Origin: Takakia lepidozioides
Lineage: Eukaryota; Streptophyta; Takakiopsida; Takakiales; Takakiaceae
NCBI GenBank assembly: GCA_030704615.1
Contig: CM060733.1
Coordinates: 6,696,001 to 6,760,000 of the forward strand
Reading direction: 5' to 3'
Length of the DNA: 64,000 nt
Below are positions 1-11,741 of the stretch, piece by piece. Under the pieces are notes generated by a model that did no database searches, had not been told where the DNA came from, and saw only the letters and a list, made by a program, of their open reading frames with translations. Both the position numbers and the translations under genes were made by a program. Position 1 is the first letter of the stretch. Each line of letters opens with the position of its first letter.

Positions 1-92
1 TTGTTCATTGTTATAAAGATCGTCTTGATTCCTATTTACTCATCGTGCATTTGGCCACGCCGACCTTGACTTCTTGTCTAGCCTTGTACCTC

Positions 93-978
93 ACAATGGA
101 TCTTCAACCTTATGAGTCCCTACTACAACAAATCCTACTACAACGGTTCGTTCAAATCTTCAACAGACTACAAGGGAACCAAAGGTCAGCATACCCGAGA
201 AATTTGATGGGACGAGATCAAGATTTCGCGGTTTTGTTCAACAAGTACGATTGTTCCAACGACTACATCCACAACACTACTCTGATAAAAGTATTCAAGT
301 GGGATTCATGGGCACCCTTCTATCAGGCACTGCCCAATCTTGGTTTGCACCGCTATTAGAGAAAAATTCGCATTTACTATATAATTTTGAAGCGTTCATG
401 TCCGAGTTCACTGCAACGTTTGGAGAGAATGATAGAGAGAGAGTTGCAGAGACAAAGATGCGAAATCTTCGACAAGGAGCACGTCCAACTTCTGTTTATG
501 CTGCCGAATTTCGACAACTTGCGTGCGACCTTGACTGGAATGAGAAGAGCCTCATTAGTCAGTTTCGATGTGGTCTAAAAGATGATGTTAAAGATTTGTT
601 GTTGACAATGCCAAACGTGAGTACACTGAGCGAATTCATCACCCAAGTTATTGCATGCGATAATCGTTTGTTCGAAAGACGTCAAGAGAAGCGATCTGGA
701 TGGTCGACGACGCACCATGCCGCTGCTACTACGGCACCAAATACAACGATCCATCATACATCCGGTAATGATCCTATGCAAATTGATGCTGTCCGATTCA
801 AGCCATTGACACCACATGAAAAACAAAGACGACGTTCGAATGGATTATGCCTTTATTGCGGAGAAAATGATCACATGACATTAAATTGCCCCAACAAGAG
901 AAAATTCAAAGCTCGGGGCACCATTCAAGTGTTCGATACGAGGAGGTCGGAAACGAAGATGTCTTGTCACAGTAGGAA
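93..978 (+). pseudogene. gag: gag (capsid plus CCHC zinc knuckle), element 1
   Basis: The reading frame from about 251 contains a Retrotrans_gag-like capsid region (LSGTAQSWFAPLLE, then FEAFMSEFTATFGEND). A zinc knuckle follows near 860-900 (CLYCGENDHMTLNCPNK, pattern C-x2-C-x4-H-x4-C). Gag packages the element RNA. The N-terminal ~90 residues seen in element 3 are partly lost or frame-shifted here and there is no proper start codon, so this copy is dead. Confidence 0.85.
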
Positions 979-980
979 CC

Positions 981-1376
981 ATGCGGCTGGACACCCCAAA
1001 TTCCTCAAAAAAAAAAAGTCTCTTTCTACCTCCAGATTCTGTATCTTGTTTCACAGTTTCAGTAAATATCAGGATGCAAAATCGAGATATCTCCGTAGAA
1101 GCACTTTTGGACTCGGGCGCTTCAGCGTGTTTTATTGACAAAGACTTTGCGAAGCAAAACAATTTAACGCTCGTAAGAAATAAATTCTCGGCCCCTGTTG
1201 AAGTTATCGATGGACGACCGTTAGCATCAGGAAATGTTGACCATGAAACTCGACCCCTTGAAGTGAAGCTTAAAAATCAAGCATCACAGATTGTTTTCAA
1301 TGTCATCCAGTCTCCAACGAATCCTGTAATCCTTGGACTTCCCTGGTTTGTACTTCATAATCCTGACATCGATTGA
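981..1376 (+). pseudogene. Aspartic protease (retropepsin), element 1
   Basis: The retropepsin active-site motif is visible as ALLDSGASACFID (about 1109-1140) and the C-terminal helix region as VILGLPWFVLHNPDID. The protease matures the Gag-Pol polyprotein. The frame ends at a TGA at 1374-1376, where sister element 2 reads on through the same point (HNPDIDCLSRK-like), so this stop is copy-specific. Confidence 0.85.
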
Positions 1377-1457
1377 CAATCACGAAAAATTTCGGAAAGA
1401 CAAAAATGCAAAAGTACCAAAGGTATTCAACTCCTGTTTCTTGGAGCTAGAGCCTTC

Positions 1458-2920
1458 ATGAAAGCTACAAAAAAAGAGGCGATATTTGCACTTTATGCAA
1501 CTCCGATCAAGACCACAACAGACAAAAGTACTTCAACATTACCCGCTCAATATCAAGATTTCAAAGATGTATTCGAGAAGAAAAATACAGATATATTGCC
1601 AGAACATCGACCTTATGACTGTGCAATTGAGTTACAAGAAGGAGCCCAACCACCATTCGGCCCAATCTATAACTTATCCCAGACGGAGTTGGCTGCATTA
1701 CGCGAATACATTGATGAAAATTTGTCAAAACACTTCATCCGACATTCCAAATCACCCGTGGGGGCGTCTATCTTGTTTGTGAAAAAAAAGGACGGATCAT
1801 TACGCATGTGTGTCGACTATCGCGGCCTCAACAAAGTCACAATCAAGAATCATTATCTGTTGCCGCTGATTTCTGGGCTAGACCAGCTGGGACGAACGAA
1901 AATTTTCACCAAAATCGACGTGAGATGAGCTTATAACCTTGTACGGATAAAAGAATGAGACGAATGGAAAACAGCTTTTCAAACAAGGTATGGACATTTT
2001 GAATACAGTGTTATGCCTTTCGGTCTTACAAATGCTCCAACAATTTTTCAACATATGATGAATGACATCTTTCAAGAATTTTTAGATGACTTTGTGGTCA
2101 TCTATTTGGACAACATTTTGATATTTTCATAGAACGAAGAATAACATGGCCGCCATGTACGCCTTATCCTTGATAAATTAAGAGAAAGAGGACTATATGC
2201 CAAGTTGGAGAAATGTCTTTTCCATCAATCTGAGGTCGAATTTCTGGGCTACATTATTTCCGACAAATGCGTCTTTATGGATCAGAAGAAAATACAAACC
2301 ATCATCGAGTGGATTAAACCAACTTCGGTCCAAGATGTACAATATTTTCTGGGTTTTGCAAATTTCTATAGAATCTTCATCAATGACTACTCCAAAATTG
2401 CTGCACCATTGACACGACTCACAGGGAATGACAAATTTGTATGGGACGAGAAGGCTGACCAAACATTTGAAAGGCTGAAGCAGACATTTACAACGGCTCC
2501 AATACTGGTACATGCAGACCCATCTAAACCATTCTTCTTAGAAGCAGATGCATCGGACTTTGCACTTGGCGCGGTACTCTCACAATACGGTACAGATGGC
2601 CGACTCTACCCTGTTGGTTTTCGTTCTCACAAATTTTCCGCTGCGGAGATCAATTATGAAATCCATGACAAAGAACTTCTAGCGATCATCGATGCTTTTG
2701 AGGAGTGGCGTCATCTATTGGAAGGAGCTAAACATCAGGTTACTGTCTATACCGATTACAAAAAACCTCGAATATTTTATGAGTGCTTGTGTTTTGAATC
2801 GACGTCAAGCGAGATGGAGTATGTTACTAACAAGGTTTGATTTTGTTATTACCTACCGTCCCGGACATCTTCAAGGAAAACCAGATGCTCTTTCTCGACG
2901 ATCGTATCTTGCGCCAAAGG
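1458..2920 (+). pseudogene. pol: Reverse transcriptase and RNase H, element 1
   Basis: The RT fingers and palm are clear: [19 protein letters not shown] (about 1780-1830), [16 protein letters not shown] (near 2010-2060) and the active site near 2095-2110, which reads IYLDNILIF where YLDD is expected. RNase H follows (FFLEADASDFALGAVLSQY, then [18 protein letters not shown]). Breaks include TGA at 1926-1928 and 1956-1958 (both shared with element 2), further stops near 2130-2145, and a frameshift near 2757-2765. The mutated YLDD alone would abolish polymerase activity. Confidence 0.9.
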
Positions 2921-4490
2921 AAGGGGATGGAGCTTTTGACCAACAGAAATCCATCATCTTGAAACCAGCAAATCTCCAATTGAATCTGTTATCCATGTCC
3001 ACCTATGACGATGCCGAGATCATAAAGGAGATCCAGGAAGCACTGAAAAGCGACCAATTCACTATGACACTACGAAGTCAACTAAATCGACCTCGAGACA
3101 ACCCACATGTTACAAACGACTTCGAGTTCAAAGATGACTTACTTTATTTCAAGGGACTTCTCTATGTATTCCCAAGACCTACACGACTTCGAATTCTTCA
3201 AACATGTAATGATCTTCCGGCTGCAGGACATTTCGGCTTCAACAAAACAATGGAATTGATATCCAGGGACTATTGGTGGCTGCAGATGTGGAAACTCGTG
3301 AAAGAATTTATAAAATCTTACAACACGTGTGCTAGAGCGAAGTGACCACGACATCGACCTTACGGCCTTTTTCAACCGTTACCCATTCCCAAGGGTCCAT
3401 GGTCGGCCGTATCTATGGACTTTATTACGGACCTTCCAATTTCCAAGATCACTAATTAAATCCTTGTTATTGTAGATCGTTTTTACGAAGATGACACATT
3501 TCATTCCATGTAATAAGACAATTACCGGCGAGGAAACTGCAAGACTCTTCCTCAATAATATCTACCGCATTCATGGACTCCCGAAGGACATCGTATCTGA
3601 TCGAGGACCACAGTTCATATCAAATTTCTGGAGGGGATTATTTCACATATTGGATACTAAAATCAACCTCTCTACAGTTAATCATCCATAGACTGATGGT
3701 CAAACCGAACGTGTAAACCAGATTTTGGTACAGTATCTTCGCTGTACGATAAATTGTCACCAAGATAATTGAACGGACCTTCTGTCATTGGCTGAGTTTG
3801 CCTACAACAATACTATACATTCTTCGACCCAACAAACTCCATTTTTCTCCAATTATGGTCATCATCCTCGAGCAAACCCTTTCCACATGAAGACTGTTGG
3901 AAGCCCTGCTGCAGAAAACCTTGCCACTCATCTTGCTATGATTCACAAAGAGCTTATATTCCACCTCGCAGAAGCTCAATACAAAGAGTATGCAGATCAA
4001 CATCGTCAACTCCAACCCCAGTTCAAGGTCGGAGATCGTGTGTGGCTTCTTCGACGGGACATACAAACCTCGCGACCATCAGAAGTTGGATTATCAACGC
4101 CTGGGCCCATTCAAAATTATTCGACAAATAAATCCGGTCAATTTTCGGCTTGAACTCCCACAAAGTATGCGCATCCATCCAGTCTTTCATGTTTTATTAT
4201 TGGAGTTGTATCATCCATCGAATATTCCAGGGAGAGTTTCTGTACCACCTCCACCAATCGAAGTCAATCAAGAAATTGAGTATGAAGTTAACGAAGTCCT
4301 AGACTCTCGCATCAAGTATAAACGTCTTGAGTATTTCGTACATTGGAAAGACTACGACATCAGCGAACGAACGTGGGAACCTTTCATCCAACCTCGCCAA
4401 TGCAGTCTGACAAAAGTCCAAGAGTTTTCAATGAACGATATCCAGCTAAGCCCCGAGCTACACGTCGTAAGAGACGTCAGCCAAGTTAGC
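2921..4490 (+). pseudogene. pol: Integrase with C-terminal chromodomain, element 1
   Basis: An H2C2-type zinc-binding segment lies near 3220-3340 ([19 protein letters not shown], then SYNTCARAK). The integrase core follows (VSDRGPQFISNFWRGLFH near 3595-3640) and then the GPF/Y-like region ([18 protein letters not shown]). The chromodomain at about 4255-4390 reads EYEVNEVLDSRIKYKRLEYF followed by VHWKDY...RTWEP. Chromodomains of this class read histone marks and steer integration. In-frame stops lie near 3343, 3458, 3688 and 3769. Confidence 0.9.
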
Positions 4491-4614
4491 TTCAAGGTGA
4501 AGACTCCGCATTCAGTGTACCTGATACACGCTTAAGGAGGGAGGAGCACCACACATCAGTATATATAGTTACACTTCCAGACTCTTGCATCTTGTATGGC
4601 AGTCATAGAGTCGC

Positions 4615-5119
4615 ATGAACCAGATAATAGAGTTGTTGTCTTACCCAGCTATCAGATCAGCCGTTCCGACTCTTACGACCTTCAACATCACGCAGACGCT
4701 GCTCTCGAAACGATGGGCCACCAATGCGACGCGTACTTCCTCGTCTAGACCCCGTACGACGGCAAGTACAGCCTACTCGAAGTCTGATAATTATACGCGT
4801 ACTTCCTCGTCTAGACCCCGTACGACGGCAAGTACAGCCTACTCGAAGTCTGATAATTATGTTAGAGGTTGAGGCTTCGGACCCAGAGGGCAACGAAATC
4901 ATGTTTGAAGGCAGTTTCGAAAATCAGAATGCTCAAATCACTGCGTGGTCCGAAGTTCAAGGTGTTGGACACTATCGATGGTTACAGGGACCTATAAATC
5001 ATTTGAGTCAAGAACGAAGAGTACGAATAATTGGCAAGTACCATTCGTCGGATTTGGATTTTCTCCAACTCTTAAGCCAAGTCCAAGATTTTACCGCTCC
5101 TCGAGGAACTCGACGCTAG
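4615..5119 (+). other. Conserved segment between chromodomain and 3' LTR (possible extra ORF)
   Basis: Downstream of pol both elements 1 and 2 keep a segment with coding character. Here it is readable from about 4860 to 5119 (VEASDPEGNEIMFEGSFENQ, then YRWLQGPINHLSQERR and DFLQLLSQVQDFTAPRGTRR, ending in TAG). The counterpart in element 2 is at 30332-30628. I recognise no family. It could be an accessory ORF or a stretch of pol that lost its frame. Stops and a 66-bp duplication break it in this copy. Confidence 0.45.
4729..4860 (+). repeat. Two tandem 66-bp units in element 1
   Basis: The unit beginning ACGCGTACTTCCTCGTCTAG at 4729 is repeated identically at 4795. Element 2 has only one unit near 30348. 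The unit length is a multiple of three, so the duplication keeps frame. Confidence 0.9.
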
Positions 5120-5131
5120 AGGAGGGGGTGA

Positions 5132-5744
5132 TGTCATGGACATAGCCCAGAAGAACTTACCAGGAGTAAATACCAGAAGTTACAAAGTTACCATGTTACG
5201 GAAAATTACCATGATTTATCGTGATTTACCACGATCTATCCTGATTTACCATTACTTACCAAATTATCAAGAGTAACTTGGGAAACTACTCATGAAGTTT
5301 CCTTTGGAAGAAACTTCTCCATCAAGATACCTCATTTGTTTAAGGAAGCTTCTCTATCAAGAAACATTTGTTTAATCTTGGAAACTTCTCCAGCAAGCAA
5401 CTTCCATATGGGAAGCTTCTTAGGGAAACTTCTTAGTAGCCCATATATATAGGAGACGAGACTGGACACTCTTCAGTCTCGCCAACACCAGTTCAAGCTA
5501 CTTTTGTTTCCAGTTCCCAGTACCCTAGCCCAGTTTCCAGTATCTGGTACTCCAGTCCAGTTTCCAGCATTCCAGTATTCAAGTCGTGTTCCAATATCTT
5601 GTACTCTTGTTCATTGTTATAAAGATCGTCTTGATTCCTATTTACTCATCGTGCATTTGGCCACGCCGACCTTGACTTCTTGTCTAGCCTTGTACCTCTA
5701 GTCTTATCTCTTGTTTGTGTTCAGTCATGTTCTCGTTCTTGACA
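5132..5744 (+). repeat. 3' LTR of element 1
   Basis: It begins TGTCATGGACATAGCCC and ends CTCGTTCTTGACA, so it has the expected TG..CA ends and a short inverted repeat TGTCA/TGACA. It is rich in variants of TTACCATGATTTACC near its start and AAGCTTCTCCATCAAGAAAC in the middle. It matches the LTRs of elements 2 and 3. Confidence 0.9.
5444..5485 (+). promoter_or_regulatory. LTR promoter: TATA box and predicted transcript start
   Basis: TATATATA starts at 5444. Exactly 31 bp downstream, at 5475-5485, lies AGTCTCGCCAA. This 11-mer is the exact reverse complement of the primer-binding site found in element 2, so it is the predicted first 11 nt of the RNA. The same 31-bp spacing occurs at 25251/25282, 31028/31059 and, on the minus strand, 33870/33839. 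Confidence 0.7.
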
Positions 5745-6364
5745 GCAGCAACATGAGGGCGAAAAACCCTCACATTCTGAGCGCGCAAGGCTGCTCTCAC
5801 TTGGCACACTCCCCAATTGACTTCATTTCGGTTTGTTGGCAGCAGCTCTTCTATCTTATGACACAATTCTTCGACTGTCAATAACATGCCAAATGCTTCA
5901 CTAGTAGCCCTGCTCATCAAGCTCTTTCACTGTCATACATCGCTCACGACAGAGCCTGGGCAATGTCTTTAAGCGTCATCCCATCTGCCAACATATTCTC
6001 CATATAAGAAACCATGTTATCTACTCTCCCAATATATATTGTCATACAATATATGTGTTTTACCAGTTCCAGCACCCCCACAAATTGGTGAATCGGGATA
6101 CAATTTTTTCCTATGCATAATATCATCAAAGATTAGTTTTTGTTCTTCATTTAATTGTCTAACTAAACTACGATATTAAGATTCGTCCATCATCATGGAA
6201 TAGTCGGATTTTGTGAAAATGTCATCCTCCGACGTTTGCGATTTTTTATTATTTAATCCAGTGGTTGATTGAATTACAAAATCGGATTGAAGATCATATT
6301 GTTCAATATTGATTGTGTTTGTAATTGGGATTGAAAACAGTAAATTATTCAACTCACAATCCAT
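5745..6364 (-). pseudogene. PIF1-like helicase fragment (Helitron-type)
   Basis: On the minus strand the frame around 6180-6060 reads VRQLNEEQKLIFDDIMHRKK and then CGGAGTGKTHILY. This is the typical lead-in plus Walker A of PIF1 helicases of the Helitron type. The preceding stretch (6364-6180, MDCELNNLLFSIPIT...) fits the usual upstream spacer. Downstream (about 5920-5760) a helical segment follows. Several stops interrupt it (for example TAA near 6176 and stops near 6020 and 5944) and only the N-terminal part of the helicase remains. It abuts the 3' LTR of element 1, so it may be the DNA into which element 1 inserted. Confidence 0.6.
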
Positions 6365-8800
6365 GTTGTCATTCCAGATATTAGTTGAATGCGATTCATG
6401 ATGTAGATTTTAAATCATCTACTTCCTCTATATTTGGAGTGTTTCGTGTTGAAAAACTCTTTTGTTACAACAAATGAGTTCAAAATATCAGTTCATATCC
6501 CTCCATATAGGTTCAAAAGCATTCAACTTTTTGAACAAAAACACTTTCAAACAAGAATTTTGTGTTAAAGAAATGATGCACCTATATTCAATCATCTACT
6601 TCCATATTGGAGTGTTTCAAAAGCATGGAGGGTTTCCCTGAACAAAATTCAACTTTCAGAACAGTGTTTCGTGTGAGAACTTTTTTGTCACGGGCAAAGA
6701 GTTCATATCCCTACATATTTTTGTTTTAAAAAATATGAAGTTTTTCGTTTAACACCAATTTGTCAGACTAGAGTGTTTCGTGGAGCCAATACACCTAGAG
6801 TTCGGCCGCCACCGGTTCTTTGTATTCTTGCAGAATGAATCATCAAGGAGTTCCTCTCGAAATTGGAATGAGATTCACCAGCCATCACGACCAGAAATCG
6901 TATGCAAGGTTGTGAGTGTTTCTATTTGTCCTCGGCTTCATTTAACAACATCTGAACCTACATCGGACATCAATTTTCAAGGAACCTCACAATTGCAACG
7001 TCAATACAATTTGTTACAACAAATCTGGATGCATGGATATATGTATATAGATATAGTATGTGGGATCATATTTGTAGGGTTGGTAATGTTAAATCCAAGG
7101 TTAGTACTATTCAAGAAAACAATATTCTAGAGATAATTAATGCGATTGTATAATTACTGTTGGTATAAAGTGTTATTGTTATTTTAGATGTATATATATA
7201 AAGAGAGATATTTTAGTGTAAATATTATTTATTAGGCAACCAACAAAATTTAATTTCATCTCACCAATTTTAATTTTTGTGAATATTTGTATTTATATAT
7301 ATTTAAGTTTAAAAGATAGAAATATTTATTTACTTAGTTTTCTTAATCCAAATTAATTTAGGTGAGTTTATATTCAACCAAGTAACATTCTTAGGAACGC
7401 AAAACTAACTACAAGAAGCACTGCGGGAAGAGGATTCGCACCCCCAACCATGGGGACAAAGTCTATGTTTATAACCAGTAAGTCCACAACAATCTCTTGA
7501 AAAATCTGGACTATTGAATTATTTATAGAGCTGCCACCAGGATCTGAAAATTAAAAAGAACACAATCAAAACGAATTACAAGGTTGCTGCTAGCGGGGGT
7601 TGAATCTCCGACAACAATGGTGCATGCTAAGTTACTAACCAGTATGTCCATGACAATTCATGACAATTCATGACAAAGGTTTGGCTATCTAATTATTTAT
7701 AGAGGTACAAAGGGATCTAACTAGTCCAGAGGCAGGACATTTTCTCTTATTCTTGGCTTCCTTCCACCAACAATCTGGCTCTGGCAGTGTCCAACAGCTT
7801 TTCTGTAACTTAGTCTGAGTAGCAAGTCTTTCGTAGAGAAACTCTAGACTTTCCGGGTTTCAATTCACTCACTCGATCTCACATGCCAACATTGATCTTA
7901 TGGTCAGAGTAGCACCTTCTACCCTGGATTCTTTCTCCATCTTTTACTTGAACATTATGCTGCAGTTTGAATTTAATTAACAGCTGTAGGCTCAGTCATG
8001 ATTACTACACCAATTGAAACTTATACTTATTGCCTGAGGACCACCCAACGTTAATCAGAGATTCTGGAATAGAGAATAAGATCCCAATTTACTTCATCAA
8101 TTGGTCGACACTTCTCTCCATGAAAGACTATCTGCATATAGAGAAAAGGGGCAGAGAAAGAAGAGCATTATATATAGAAATGGGATACAACTTGTTAGCA
8201 CCCAGTCTTCAAGTAATCACTGAATTGCAGTGCCATGGTCCTGCCCGTCTCACGTGGGGTTTTAGGGCCACCACTTTCTGCAACTATTCCAATCACACAA
8301 CATCGAATAGCTGCACCTTTGCCATGCAAATACGCTCTATATTAGCACATCCAGAATGTGATTATGAAGAGAAAACATTCTTCCCTTTGTTCAGCTTGTC
8401 CGATTTTGGCAAGACATCCCCCATCTAGCCACAGTCTCTGAAGTTTCTGTCCATCACCCACTATACTACACGTCGCTGTGCAATATGTACACCTTCCAAA
8501 CTCACAGCATCATGAACAGAGGATCTGCAGTGATGGTCAGTAGCCCTTGTTTCCTCGAATTCGCTTCGTCATATCCACCTGTCCCACAATCGCCCTGAAA
8601 TTTCTCTGAGAAAGATTCTGCTCATAACACCTTCAATTGTTGGTCTCTGATGAGAGGTGAAATGAGTTCTCTTTCATTGTCAAGGAATTCAATGCAATGC
8701 AACTCGTAGCAGCAGCTATTATGTTAACCAAATACTCCTCGTTTCGTAAGAGACATTTTACGAGATCCAACAAACGGAAGGAAAACAGATGCTTAGTAAA
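6365..8800. other. AT-rich stretch without a recognised gene
   Basis: No supported gene was seen. Bases 6400-7400 are AT-rich with repeated phrases such as GGAGTGTTTC. At about 7410-7560 and 7575-7730 two diverged copies of a ~160-bp unit occur, each ending near TTGAATTATTTATAGAG or CTAATTATTTATAGAG. Open frames at 6780-7130 and 8030-8428 show no domain and no homologue that I recognise. Confidence 0.5.
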
Positions 8801-8949
8801 AACGACGCCTTTGTTGTTTGGCGAGAGAGGCAGTGCTCTCGTACGCGAGACACCTAGAAAATACGCGATTTAGAATACATGGTCGACGGATGAAAACTGC
8901 CTTATGTAAACCCAGGGTTAAAGGGGTCAAAGAATATTCATCTGGAATA

Positions 8950-9420
8950 TTTCTTGGGTGTCTTCATATCCCATCCCAGGGTAAAGAATCTTTCCCTGGG
9001 TCCAGGGAATATTTACCCAGGGCTAGCGAATCTTTCCTAGGCTTTCTAAGCCCGGGCCACTGCAACCCCCGGACAGCAGGAAAGGACGGGCAGCAGCAGA
9101 AATTTGTTCCCAATGAGTTCCCTGTATGGACTGGGGTCAGGACGTCCAGTCCCATGCCCAGACCTGGCTTGGTCCATGGTCTAGACCCCGGGCAGCGCCC
9201 CAGGCCAGCCCAAAACTCTCATTTTTATGGCGTCCCGCAACACGGCCTTTTTGCTATTCCCTAGGCGGGTCCGGGTCTGGTTCCGGGTTCATTTTAGAAA
9301 TGGACCCGGGTCAGGGTCCAGGTTTTTTGTGATAGCACGGGTGCGGGTGCTGGTAACCCGGATCCTAACCCGCCGGATACCCGCCTTCAAAACCCGGACC
9401 CGCACAACACTGATTTGGAC
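8950..9420. repeat. GC-rich CCCGGG/ACCCGG motif cluster
   Basis: Short motifs built on ACCCGG, CCGGGT and CCCAGGG recur many times (for example 9040-9060, 9180-9200 and 9268-9400). This is like the subterminal repeats of plant hAT-type elements. No terminal repeats or target-site duplication were found, so the element type is open. Confidence 0.4.
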
Positions 9421-10538
9421 CCTTGATTTAAATTGTTCCAGCCTGACTTCGACCAGAATAAATATCCGGAAAAGAGGAAGAAAATACTGTGAGGAGACGA
9501 AAGTTAACCATTAGTCGTTGAAGCAGTGGGCCTAATTTACAGAGAATGTTCTTCACATGATGCCCTTCATCCACTGCAGATTCATGTTCCATCCACTGTC
9601 TGTCAGGAGGAGCATTCATGTTCCTTTTCACATTGGCAGTCTCTGTCCAGTCACTTTGTCAGTGGTGGGTCTCACTGTACATCCAGGTGTGCCTTCCCCT
9701 GTCCTGTCCTCCCTTGCTCGTGTAGCTGTGTAGATTCCAGGGCAAAGGACTACGGATATGTGACCCTCGCCTTGGTGTACTCAACCTTAAAACCTCCGAG
9801 AAATCAAAGATGGACATTGTGCTCGTAAGACGTTGTCATTGACCCGGGGCCCAGCATGAGCGTAACACAAAGGGGCAGAAACTACCTTTGTCAGAGGCTG
9901 ACGCCAGTAGTATGACTTACCTTGAGACATGCAATTGATCTGAGTTTTCCAGATATCCTATAGAAATCCCTTCCCACAAACGTCAATCTGTTGTGTGTGA
10001 TTTGCCAATAACTAGAGAGTAACATAGAGAGTAACATATATAGGAAACCTGGGGTTACTCCACTGGTACTGACTCGTGACTAACATATCTATTTGGTGGG
10101 TTGAAAGTCTATTCCTAATGGAAACAGAACAGAAAGTGTATACCCAAGCCACAATGCAGAATGTATCTCATAGCAATCAAAGTCAGAAATAGCTGTCCAG
10201 CTGAGTTGGGGGATGGAGAGGCGTATATCTTCAGACTTTGTGCCATAGACATGGAAATGTATGGACCACAACGACCTGAAAGCCATCTGCTGTCAGAGCC
10301 ACATGGGGGAAAGGTGGGGAGGTCGAAAAATATACAAGAGCTAATCAGTTTTGGTAAGGCAGTACCAATGATGCTCGACCATTGGAACTTCTGAAGGAAG
10401 GAGTTGTCAAGCATTGCGCTAAGTCATTGTCGCCTTGATACATTACCGCCTTCAGATTCCAGCCCCATTGCCGTAACGCCTGCAATTTGTACAGTCGATG
10501 AGGGTACATGTGCTGATAAGGGAAGGTGTGAGTCACTG

Positions 10539-10637
10539 GAGGTTTGAGTAGGACTGTCTCATTTCCATATTTCCAAGCTCGAAACAGCAAAGTTTGAGTA
10601 GGACTGTCTCATTTCCATATTTCCAAGCTCGACAGCA
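10539..10637. repeat. Direct tandem duplication, ~50 bp
   Basis: GTTTGAGTAGGACTGTCTCA and the following bases to CAGCAAAG occur twice back to back, with one small deletion in the second copy. The duplication lies inside the decaying CHD-type locus. Confidence 0.85.
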
Positions 10638-10966
10638 AAGAAGTGCTCAGCTTGCATGAAACTGAGTTGGTTCCACAATGTACTGCAGCACTTTCAGAGC
10701 ATACATTAGCTGCCTCAGACTACAGAACCTTCTATGGAAACCTTACAGGTTTTCCACAACTTGATTTATAGGATGCTAGGAAATGCTGCGGTCAGAAACA
10801 CAAGAGAAACTGTAAGCATCAAATTGTTATATAGAGACCTTGAAGTTCATCTGATTTTGGCTTTGTGTTGTTTGGGCATTATCTTCTCCACAGCCTTGCC
10901 AAGCTCTGACAAATGTCGGCATCCCTAGCAGAGACTTAGTTGAGAGATACAAGAGGGAAGCACATG

Positions 10967-11191
10967 TCACAAGTGGAGGCTAAGTAGGGAGGCATGACAC
11001 ACCTGATCCCATCCAGAAAAGGTACTCTTGGGGACAATCACCAAAACTGGCTTATTACTGGGCCTGTCATTTTTGAGACACATCATGAAACTTACAGCTT
11101 GGACAGTCTTGCCCAACCCCATCTCATCTGTTGCACCTTCATTTCGGTACTCCAGAATTAGTAACAGCAAGCAGAAGCCAGTAACATCCAT
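10967..11191 (-). pseudogene. SNF2 ATPase motif I/Ia exon of the CHD-type relic
   Basis: It reads DEMGLGKTVQAVSFMMCL (Walker A, motif I) and VLVIVPKSTFSGWDQ (motif Ia), with a donor GTGTGT just after at 11002. The following motif region is found near 10505-10425 (LQALRQWGWNLKAVMYQGDN). No DEAH box or helicase C-terminal motifs were found further down. Confidence 0.75.
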
Positions 11192-11510
11192 GAATGGTCC
11201 TCACACACACAAGGGTAAAGGTTAATGTGAGAGCTGTTTGATGCTCAATTGCTTGAAAAGAAATATTTCACAGCTTATCATGTATTCTTCTCGTCCTATC
11301 AACATATGCAACCCCACAAAATGATTGTTCAATTTGAATCCTATCATTATTCATATTCTTCCCCAAAGGAACAGAGAGATACGTAGAAAGTTTATTGCCA
11401 CAGTAAAACCACCTACTAATAGCCAAATTACTGGAGACCTCACCCAAACCTGTACAGGCTCCAGCCACGAACTTGATGAGACTGAAACAGCTCTTTGACC
11501 ATTGCCGTTA

Positions 11511-11612
11511 AGTGTGGACACCACTGCACTCTTGGCTGCTCATCACACCATTCAGATAAGTGGGCTGCTGCGTTAGTGTGGACACCACTGCACTCTTGGC
11601 TGCTCATCACAC
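11511..11612. repeat. Short direct repeat, ~37 bp, 65 bp apart
   Basis: GTGTGGACACCACTGCACTC plus TTGGCTGCTCATCACAC occurs at 11511 and again at 11576. It lies just downstream (in gene direction) of the second chromodomain exon of the CHD-type pseudogene. Confidence 0.85.
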
Positions 11613-11634
11613 AAACTTTTTTGGGCCATCAAAC

Positions 11635-11741
11635 TCCGCTGAACCAAACTCTTAATGCATCTTGCATGTCCTGGTCATCACTTGTCTTCTCCCAAGTGTC
11701 ACCATTGTAATCTATGTTGGTCCATTTCACAAGGTATTCTA
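11635..11741 (-). pseudogene. Chromodomain 2 exon of the CHD-type relic
   Basis: The minus strand reads VEYLVKWTNIDYNGDTWE followed by an acidic helix (KTSDDQDMQDALRVWF). This is the second chromodomain of a CHD tandem pair. The exon edges are inferred from a TTTTTAAG acceptor and a GTTTGA donor and are approximate. Confidence 0.7.

Larger units (their letters stand above)
1..5744 (+). mobile_element. Ty3/Gypsy chromovirus, element 1 (decayed, 5' end cut by the window)
   Basis: This is an LTR retrotransposon with the order gag, protease, reverse transcriptase, RNase H, integrase, chromodomain, extra 3' segment and 3' LTR. Bases 1-92 match the 3' LTR at 5605-5696 and run straight into gag. 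The last ~48 bp of the 5' LTR, the primer-binding site and the gag start are therefore deleted. Every coding part carries stops or frameshifts. A sister copy (element 2, 24920-31326) is closely similar and a third copy lies at 31606-34249 on the minus strand. The integrase C-terminal chromodomain places it in the chromovirus branch. It is not autonomous. Confidence 0.95.

Noticed and set aside
6780-7130. 116-codon plus-strand open frame
   Set aside because: It lies in AT-rich repeat DNA with no domain; the hydrophobic tail near its end is not enough to call a gene.
7410-7730. tRNA-like phrases (GGTTGAATCTCC and similar)
   Set aside because: No cloverleaf could be drawn: the acceptor stem and anticodon arm are missing. 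Only a diverged direct repeat is supported.
8030-8428. 132-codon plus-strand open frame
   Set aside because: No recognised motif, no nearby exons and repeat-like surroundings; coding status cannot be supported.
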